Assembly (NCBI GenBank): GCA_946480705.1
Contig: CAMLLF010000029.1
Span: 1-12,900 of the forward strand
DNA length: 12,900 nt
Direction of reading: 5' to 3'
Origin: an uncultured Lysobacteraceae bacterium
GTDB lineage: Bacteria; Pseudomonadota; Gammaproteobacteria; Xanthomonadales; Rhodanobacteraceae
Shown: piece by piece, positions 7,811 to 12,900 of the stretch
Layout of the letters: each line of letters starts with the position of its first letter
Numbering within the stretch: the first letter of the stretch is position 1
Position numbers and translations under genes: made by a program
The notes under the pieces: model-generated
The model's database searches: none
What the model was told of the DNA's origin: nothing
Seen by the model: only the letters and a program-made list of their open reading frames with translations

Positions 7811-10144
7811 TCAGCGCCATTCGTACTGCCAGCGCAATTCCACGCGCCGCGGATCGCCGAGGCGGTAGCGCGTCTCCTGACGCCGGTCGTTGTAGCGGAA
7901 GTCGACGCGGTCGAGGTAGAGCTCGTCGAACGCGTTGGTGACGGCCAGCGAGAAATCGGCGTCCTCGAGGCGATAGCCGATGCGCAGGTCGGCGAGGCTG
8001 TAGGCCGGACGGCGGTTGCCCGGATTGATGTCGAGCGTCGTCTCGGCCTCGGCCGTGTGATACGCGTCGAGCGTGCCGTACCAGCCGGTCGGCGCGCCGT
8101 AGCGCAGGCCGAACAGCGCGGTGTACTTCGGCGCGCCGGGCAGGCGCGGCGTCGGGTCTTCGTTGTAATAGCGGTAGTAGTCGTAGCGCGCGTTGAGGCG
8201 GCCGAGGCCGAGCGTGGCCCGCCAGCGCTCGCCGAGGCGTGCGTCGATCTCCAGTTCAGCCCCGTAGACGCGGCCGCGCGCGCCGACGTGGTTTGTCACA
8301 TAGTGGAAACGTTCACGAATCAGCGTTCGGAACAGGGCGAGGCGCGCCTTGAGGCGCTCGTCGAACCATGCCGACTGCCAGGCGAGCTGGGTCGAGTCGT
8401 CGCGTTCGGCCGGCTGGATGAACTCCGGCCGCACGCCGGCGCTGCTGCGCACGCCGCGGCCGTGGCTGAGGCTCAGCGTGTTGGTTTCGTCGACCTTCCA
8501 GTTGCCGACGACGAGCGGCACCGGCGTGCTCGTGTCGATGCGGCCGGTCTGGGCGAACTGCAGCTCGGATTCGCGCTCGGCGCAGACGCCCGGCCGCGGC
8601 ACGAGGCCGGTGCCGACGTTGCATGCGACGCTGATGTAGTTCTGCTGCGCCTTTTCCTCGACCTGACGCAGGCCGACGCCGACGCTGAAGCGCTCGCCCC
8701 AGTGGCGCCCGAGCCAGAGCCAGCCGCTGCGCGTGCGGAAGTCGAGATCCTGGCGGTTGTCGCCGACGCGCCGGAAGCCGGCGACCCAGATCGCTTCCTG
8801 GTCGGCGAAGGACACCGCGCTGAACTCGACGCCGCCGGCCATTTCCCACTCGCCCGGCGTGTAGCGCGCGCTCAGGCCGACGGCGCGGCGGCGTTCGTTG
8901 TTCAGATCGCCGCTCGGGCCGAAGCCCGAGCCGAGCCACAGGCCTTCCTGGCGCGAGAACGTGCTGTTCGCGTTCAGCCGCACGTTCCAGTCGTCGCGGC
9001 CGTACTGCAGGCTCAGCGCGGAGCCGAGCGCACGCGTCTGCGTGCGCGCCGTGTCGCGCGCGAAGCTTTCGCGTTCTCGCGACAGCGGAAACGGAAACTC
9101 GCCGGCCGCGGTGTACAGCGCCGGGTCGTCGCCGGACACCGCGAGCAGCGCGAATTCCATGCTGAAGCCCGGCAGCCACTCCGGCACCAGATTGAGCTTG
9201 GTGTAGAGGTTGTCCACGACGCGGTGGTCGCGATTGGCCTCGGGTACGTAGACCTCGTGCACATAGTCGGCCATGACGCGGCGCTCGAGCGCGACGCGCA
9301 CACCGCTCTCGCCGCCGAAAAAGCGCGTCGACCACGCGGTCGAGCCGCGCAGCGCGCCGTCGTTGCCGATGCCCGCGCTCGCGCGCAGGCTCGGCGATTC
9401 GGTCGGCGCTTCGGTGTAGAGATCGAGCGCGCCGGCCGTCGCGCTGCCGCCGCGTTCGAAGCTGCGCGGGCCGCGCTGCAGCTGCATGCCCGACAGTCCC
9501 TCGACCGGCACCATGTCGCCTTCGATCAGGCTCGTGCCGAGATCGATGCCGTCCAGGCGCACGCTGAGACCGCTGAACTGGTCGAGATCGCGCTCCTGCC
9601 CGCGAATCGCGAGGCTCGCGCCGCTCGCATAGACGTTCGGCGCATAGCGGCCGATCTGGCTGAGGCTCAGCAGCGGCGACGCGGTCATGCGTTCCTGCTC
9701 GATGCGCGTGACGCTCATCGCCTCATGCGCGAGTTCGGTCACCGGCGGCGTCGCGGCCGTGACCGGCGCGAGCGACGGCAGCGGCGTGTCCTCGATCGTC
9801 AGCGGCGTGAGATTCACGCTCTCGCCGGGCGCGGCCGTCACGATCTCGATCGCGCCGTCGCTGCGCCGGCGCCACGCGAGACCGACCGGTACGAGGATCT
9901 CGTCGAGCGCCTGCGGCACGGTCGCGCGCAGCGTGCGCTGCGTGCAGACCGCAGCCGCGACGCGTTCGGAGCGGTCGACGATCGGCACGTTCGCGAGCAG
10001 CGCGAGGCGTTCCAGACAGCTCAGCAGCGGCCCGTGTTCGAAAGCGATGTCGTAGACCGGCTCGGTCTCGCCGGCGGCGAACGGAGTCAGCGGGACGACG
10101 GCGGCGAGCAGGCCAGCGAGGCGGCCCAGGCGGGCCTGCCTCAT
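7811..10144 (-). CDS. STN-domain TonB-dependent outer-membrane receptor (FecA-type transducer)
   Basis: 777 aa. A signal peptide (1-24, core LAGLLAAVVPLTPFAAG) is followed by an STN domain at about 28-104 (YDIAFEHGPLLSCLERLALL onward). In Fec-type systems this domain contacts the FecR regulator in the periplasm. The plug spans about 140-248, recognisable from SVTRIEQERM and QLQRGPRSFERGGSATAGAL, the counterpart of the usual LRGPQGTLYG region. The rest is a 22-strand-type barrel with a dimeric-looking AFDELYLDRVDFRY tail segment and a C-terminus RVELRWQYEWR. I see no canonical TonB box between STN and plug. The last residue is Arg, not the aromatic favoured by Bam substrates, although Trp is penultimate. 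ATG 10144 overlaps the FecR stop by 4 bp (ATGA), indicating translational coupling. The gene ends before the terminator at 7720-7747. A receptor of this design both imports and signals. Substrate unknown: ferric siderophore, haem, or a carbohydrate are all possible, as no biosynthetic or degradative neighbour decides it. Confidence 0.93.
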   Translation of the reverse strand: MRQARLGRLAGLLAAVVPLTPFAAGETEPVYDIAFEHGPLLSCLERLALLANVPIVDRSERVAAAVCTQRTLRATVPQALDEILVPVGLAWRRRSDGAIEIVTAAPGESVNLTPLTIEDTPLPSLAPVTAATPPVTELAHEAMSVTRIEQERMTASPLLSLSQIGRYAPNVYASGASLAIRGQERDLDQFSGLSVRLDGIDLGTSLIEGDMVPVEGLSGMQLQRGPRSFERGGSATAGALDLYTEAPTESPSLRASAGIGNDGALRGSTAWSTRFFGGESGVRVALERRVMADYVHEVYVPEANRDHRVVDNLYTKLNLVPEWLPGFSMEFALLAVSGDDPALYTAAGEFPFPLSRERESFARDTARTQTRALGSALSLQYGRDDWNVRLNANSTFSRQEGLWLGSGFGPSGDLNNERRRAVGLSARYTPGEWEMAGGVEFSAVSFADQEAIWVAGFRRVGDNRQDLDFRTRSGWLWLGRHWGERFSVGVGLRQVEEKAQQNYISVACNVGTGLVPRPGVCAERESELQFAQTGRIDTSTPVPLVVGNWKVDETNTLSLSHGRGVRSSAGVRPEFIQPAERDDSTQLAWQSAWFDERLKARLALFRTLIRERFHYVTNHVGARGRVYGAELEIDARLGERWRATLGLGRLNARYDYYRYYNEDPTPRLPGAPKYTALFGLRYGAPTGWYGTLDAYHTAEAETTLDINPGNRRPAYSLADLRIGYRLEDADFSLAVTNAFDELYLDRVDFRYNDRRQETRYRLGDPRRVELRWQYEWR

Positions 10145-11062
10145 CGCATGACGTAGGCGACGCGCGGGATGTGACGCAGGCTCAGCTGCGAAGTCTGCGC
10201 GAGCGCGCGCAGCGCCGCGGCCGGATCGTCGAGCGGCAGCGTCGCCGTGATCGGCATCGCCGCATGCGCGTCGTCGGCCAGCACGATGCGCTCGGGCAGA
10301 TAGCGGTCGAGTTCGGCCAGCACTTTGGCGAGCGGCACCTGCTCGACGCTGAGCACGCCGCGCGTCCAGCCGTCATTGGACGACAGCGCGCCGACGCGCG
10401 CGGCCGGTTCGTCGTGGCCGACGAAGGCCTGCTGTCCCGCGGTCAGTTCGACCGGCGCCGCATCGCCCGCGGTCACGCGCACGATGCCTTCGTGCACGCC
10501 GACCTCGGTGCCGGCCTCGTTGCGGTCGACGACGAAGCGCGTGCCGACGGCCATCGCGTCGACCCGGCCGGCGCGCACGTGCAGCGGACGCGTCGGGTCT
10601 TTCGCGACGGCGATCGCGAGCCGGCCGCGCAGCAGCTCGATGTCGCGGCGGTCGCTGCCGAGGCGCACGCGGACCGCGCTGTCGGTGTCGAGTTCGAGCA
10701 CCGAGCCATCGGCCAGCGTCTGCGACTGCGACTTGCCGATCTCGGTGTAGAGGTCGCTGTTCCAGTTCTGCCAGCTCGGCGCGATGCGCGGGCCGACGAG
10801 CAGCGCGCCGGGCGCAGATCGGCCTCCTGTCCTCGCGCGGGCCGGACGGCATCGCCGACTGCGTGCGCTCGGGCGAGGCCGCGGCGCGGCTCTGCTCGAG
10901 CGCGAAAGCCGCCGCGCAGACGTCGGCGTAGGCGAGCCGGTGCCGCGGATTCTGGGCAAGCCATTGATCGAGCGAGCGTGTTTCGTCGGCCGACAGGTCC
11001 CTTCCACTGGCAATGGCGTGCCAGCGGGCGGCTTGTTGCAGCAGCGATTCGGTCGAATTCAT
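10141..11062 (-). pseudogene. FecR-type anti-sigma/sigma regulator, frameshifted at the membrane segment
   Basis: FecR proteins sit in the inner membrane, bind the cognate ECF sigma through an N-terminal cytoplasmic domain and sense the receptor's STN domain through the periplasmic part. From ATG 11062, residues 1-80 match the N-terminal DUF4880-like domain (AARWHAIASG, LDQWLAQNPRHRLAYADVC). Around 10800-10840 the reading passes to another frame (net +1 or -2). That frame carries the FecR domain (TEIGKSQSQTLADGSVLELD, AMAVGTRFVVDR, VGVHEGIVRV) and a C-terminal STN-like segment (GVLSVEQVPLAKVLAELDRY) to the TGA at 10141-10143. The rejoined length of about 306 aa is near family size. The expected transmembrane helix is missing: only a stub, APGALLVG, remains at the junction. 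A single deletion of 3n+2 bases in the helix-coding DNA would explain both facts. Unrepaired, the N-terminal frame ends at 10373. The start at the second ATG is favoured by GGGAG 8 nt upstream. It could also be an assembly error. Confidence 0.87.
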
Positions 11063-11070
11063 GGACATGT

Positions 11071-11075
11071 CTCCC
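11071..11075 (-). promoter_or_regulatory. Ribosome binding site for the FecR gene
   Basis: Minus-strand GGGAG lies 8 nt before ATG 11062 but only 2 nt before the in-frame ATG at 11068. This favours the inner ATG (MNSTESLLQQ) as the start. Confidence 0.55.
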
Positions 11076-11141
11076 GCATAGACGCGCGAGTGCTCGCTAG
11101 CCCCCAACGGCCGGTCGGGCCGGGTCGTGTCGGGTGCCGGT

Positions 11142-11678
11142 TCATTGCCGCCGCCTGCCGCTGAGCGCCGCGCCGAGCTGGGCCAGCGCGCGGGTCAGGT
11201 GGTTCTCGACCGTCTTGGGCTGCAGGTTCAGCCGGTCGGCGATTTCTTTCTGCGTGTGGCCGTGGATGCGCGCGAGCACGAGCACGTCGCGCGCGCGCGG
11301 CGTCAGCGTGTTCAGCGCGGCGCTGACGCGGGCCACGTCTTCCTGCACGGTCGCGATGTGGTCCGCGCCCGGCGCGAAGCCGTTGTCGTCGAAGTCGCCG
11401 TCGACCGCGTGCGAATCGCTGACCATGCGCCGGCGCAACTGGTCGCGCGCGAGGTTCGTCGCGACGTGGAACAGGAACGCGCGCGGCTTCTCGACGGTTT
11501 CGCGCCGGGCCTGGGAGATCAGCCGCATCCCGGCCTCCTGGGCAAGATCCTCGGCCTGGCCGTGGTCGGCGCAGAGCCGGCGCAGGTAGGCGACGAGCTC
11601 GCCGTAGCAGCTCGCATAGAGTTCGGCGATCGCCTGGGATTCGGCATCGGGAGCGGCCCGGGGCGAGATCGAACTCAT
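11142..11678 (-). CDS. ECF (FecI-type) RNA polymerase sigma factor
   Basis: 178 aa, the usual size for an extracytoplasmic-function sigma factor. Region 2 spans about 18-86: LYASCYGELVAYLRRL, DLAQEAGMRLI and the core-binding/-10-recognition helix PRAFLFHVATNLARDQLRRR. Region 4 spans about 115-172: LTPRARDVLVLARIHG and the helix-turn-helix HTQKEIADRLNLQPKTVENH, which would read the -35 element. A Gly/Asp-rich linker separates the two. No extra C-terminal domain is present. It lies 79 bp downstream of tonB and 79 bp upstream of the FecR gene on the same strand, the order expected for a sigma/anti-sigma/receptor circuit. By analogy with FecI it should direct RNA polymerase to the receptor promoter when the outer-membrane receptor is occupied. 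I could not identify its target promoter. Only a weak Shine-Dalgarno (GGCAGG) precedes the ATG. Confidence 0.93.
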   Translation of the reverse strand: MSSISPRAAPDAESQAIAELYASCYGELVAYLRRLCADHGQAEDLAQEAGMRLISQARRETVEKPRAFLFHVATNLARDQLRRRMVSDSHAVDGDFDDNGFAPGADHIATVQEDVARVSAALNTLTPRARDVLVLARIHGHTQKEIADRLNLQPKTVENHLTRALAQLGAALSGRRRQ

Positions 11679-11757
11679 GCCTGCCAGCGACCGCCGGCAG
11701 CGCAGGGACTCGGGCCGTGCCGGCGCGCGCCGGACGGAGCGGGCGAAGTCGTCGGCA

Positions 11758-12570
11758 TCAGATGCTCAGGCGGTAGATGATGGGCAGACGCAGTTCGAGC
11801 TGGCGCGCCTCGCCCGTGAAGAACGCGGACACCGGCACCGGCGACGCGCGGCGCAGCAGGTCGAGCGCGGCCTTGTCGAGAATCGCGTGGCCGGAACTCT
11901 GCGCGATGCGCTGATCGACGAGACGGCCGTCGGGCATCAGCACGACGACGATCTCGACCGTGCCCTGCAGGCGCGCGCGGCGCGCGGGGCCCGGATAGCG
12001 GCGGTGCTGCGCGAGCCATTCGAGCACGCGCATCGTCGCGGTGTTGACCAGCGGATCCTCGGGCGGCGTGAGCACGTCGGTGCCGCTGGTGTCGGCCTGC
12101 GTCGTCGCGGTCGGGGCCGGCACGACGGGTGCGGGTTCCTGTGATGCGACCACGGGCGGCGCCGTCGGCAATGTGGCAGTCTTCGCGCGTTCGGACGGCG
12201 GCTGCGCCGGAACGGGCGCCGGCAGGCGCTGCGGTTTCGGGGTTGCGGCGACCGGCGCGGGAGGCGCCGGGGGCTGGTCGGCGAGCGGAGCCGGTGCGGG
12301 CTTGCCGCCGCCGGCGCGCAGGCGGACCTGCAGCACGGGCGATTCGGGTTTCGGTGCGATGTCGGTCGTCCACTGCCACAGCAGGGCGCCGGCGAGTACG
12401 TGAAGCGCGAGCGACAGCAGCAGTGCGAAGAGCGCGGGGCGTCGCGGTGCCGGGCCGGCAGGAACGAGGAGTTCGTCTTCGCCGCCGGTCGTCTCGACAA
12501 TAACGTCCGATGCCGCCTCCGACGGTGCGAGCAACAGAACCTGTGCGGCGTTGGAGGGCGAACTCGGCAT
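11758..12570 (-). CDS. tonB: TonB-family energy transducer
   Basis: 270 aa from ATG 12570. An unusually long cytoplasmic tail (1-44) precedes a single inner-membrane helix (45-66, ALFALLLSLALHVLAGALLW). The helix carries S53 and H57 in the same S-x3-H spacing as the Ser16/His20 pair of E. coli TonB needed for coupling to ExbB/ExbD. Residues 90-165 are Pro/Ala-rich (PAPAPLADQPPAPPAP and similar), the periplasm-spanning rod. The C-terminal TonB domain (about 187-270) shows YPGPARRARLQGTVEIVVVL, DGRLVDQRIAQSSG and LDKAALDLLRRASPVP. No exbB/exbD is nearby, so it would borrow those encoded elsewhere. Position at the head of the sigma/FecR/receptor run suggests a dedicated partner for that receptor (inference). 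The open frame extends to 12777, but the added N-terminus is Arg-rich and non-TonB-like. No clear Shine-Dalgarno supports the chosen ATG, so the exact start is less sure than the identity. Confidence 0.92.
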   Translation of the reverse strand: MPSSPSNAAQVLLLAPSEAASDVIVETTGGEDELLVPAGPAPRRPALFALLLSLALHVLAGALLWQWTTDIAPKPESPVLQVRLRAGGGKPAPAPLADQPPAPPAPVAATPKPQRLPAPVPAQPPSERAKTATLPTAPPVVASQEPAPVVPAPTATTQADTSGTDVLTPPEDPLVNTATMRVLEWLAQHRRYPGPARRARLQGTVEIVVVLMPDGRLVDQRIAQSSGHAILDKAALDLLRRASPVPVSAFFTGEARQLELRLPIIYRLSI

Positions 12571-12604
12571 CGCTGAGGTTGAACTGCAGCAGGATTGGCG
12601 GCGG

Positions 12605-12610
12605 ATATTA
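12605..12610 (-). promoter_or_regulatory. Possible -10 element for the tonB-sigma-fecR-receptor operon
   Basis: Minus-strand TAATAT lies 34 bp upstream of the tonB ATG and is the best -10-like hexamer in the 183-bp divergent gap (12571-12753). No good -35 is visible at 16-18 bp, so the call is weak. The gap also holds a G-rich stretch on the plus strand (12648-12665) and must contain the promoter of the divergent secreted-protein gene, which I cannot place. Confidence 0.3.
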
Positions 12611-12753
12611 GCCACGTTAACGCGAAAAGGCACACGCACGAAGCGAAATTGGGGACTTGGGGGGATTTGCCGTTTGATGCGTCTACCCCGAGTGAACACG
12701 CAACCGAGGCCGCGACAGCGCCATCGCCGCCTCAGACGGGGAATCGAAAGATC

Positions 12754-12900
12754 ATGACCAACCGGATCACCACGCATCGCCGCCGCATCGCCTGCCGGGT
12801 CGGAGCGCTCGTCGCTCTCGGACTCGGTGCGTCGACCTGTGGCGCCGTCCGGCTGGATCCCAACGGCCTGGGCCAGGTGCTGATCTATCCGTATTACACG
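12754..12900 (+). CDS. Secreted protein of unknown function, N-terminal part only
   Basis: ATG at 12754 opens a frame of 49 codons that runs to the window edge, so the gene is partial at its 3' end. It begins with a basic N-region (TNRITTHRRRIACR), then a hydrophobic core (VGALVALGLGAS) and a likely cleavage site near CGAV, a Sec signal peptide. The mature start, RLDPNGLGQVLIYPYYT, closely resembles conserved hypothetical secreted proteins that I associate with Xanthomonadales, which open with a similar GLGQVLIYPYYT stretch. Their function is not known to me. The gene is divergent from tonB across a 183-bp gap. A purine-rich stretch GGGGAATCGAAAG precedes the ATG as a weak ribosome binding site. 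No domain can be assigned from 49 residues. Confidence 0.72.
   Translation, partial: MTNRITTHRRRIACRVGALVALGLGASTCGAVRLDPNGLGQVLIYPYYT

Noticed and set aside
8057..10156. 699-codon open frame on the plus strand opposite the TonB-dependent receptor
   Set aside because: Composition is Ala/Arg-rich without recognisable motifs. The opposite strand encodes a full STN-plug-barrel receptor.
12571..12777. In-frame upstream extension of TonB
   Set aside because: Arg/Cys-rich, overlaps the divergent gene start at 12754 and the likely promoter. TonB-like sequence does not need it.
1..12900. Mobile element, CRISPR array, toxin-antitoxin pair, tRNA or rRNA
   Set aside because: No transposase or integrase frame, no regularly spaced repeats, and no cloverleaf or rRNA-like segment was seen on either strand.

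Overview
The window is GC-rich, densely coding bacterial DNA. It most resembles a gammaproteobacterium of the Xanthomonadales/Lysobacterales. Three things point there: the close fit of the CoA-transferase to Xanthomonas-type ScoA/ScoB as I know them, a VFANGFE-type motif in the secreted protease, and a secreted-protein start containing LGQVLIYPYYT, which I associate with hypothetical proteins of this order. This placement is inference from remembered families, not from a search. I see no tRNA, rRNA, CRISPR array, transposase or phage gene, so this looks like ordinary chromosome.

Layout. (1) 33-3780, minus strand: a type Vd (PlpD-like) patatin phospholipase autotransporter, broken by one frameshift, followed 126 bp downstream by a single-chain (A+B fused) succinyl-CoA:3-ketoacid CoA-transferase. 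(2) 3781-4071: a divergent intergenic region. (3) 4072-7698, plus strand: a large secreted subtilisin-family (S8) protease with C-terminal beta-sandwich domains. (4) 7699-7810: a convergent intergenic gap holding a strong bidirectional terminator. (5) 7811-12570, minus strand: a cell-surface signalling and uptake cluster transcribed in the order tonB, ECF sigma factor, FecR-type anti-sigma regulator (broken by a frameshift), STN-domain TonB-dependent receptor. (6) 12754-12900, plus strand: the first 49 codons of a secreted protein that runs off the window.

How the genes fit together. The 7811-12570 cluster looks like a self-contained Fec-type transenvelope circuit with its own TonB. The receptor's periplasmic STN domain would contact the FecR protein, FecR would control the ECF sigma factor, and TonB would energise the receptor. 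The substrate cannot be read from the sequence. The FecR and receptor genes overlap by 4 bp (ATGA), which suggests translational coupling. The two frameshifts (near 2594 and near 10820) have the same net sense, +1 or -2. The FecR one falls where the membrane anchor should be. They may be assembly errors or real lesions. I found no convincing previously undescribed system. The best leads are the damaged FecR in an otherwise intact circuit, the split type Vd autotransporter, the fused CoA-transferase and the divergent S8 protease.
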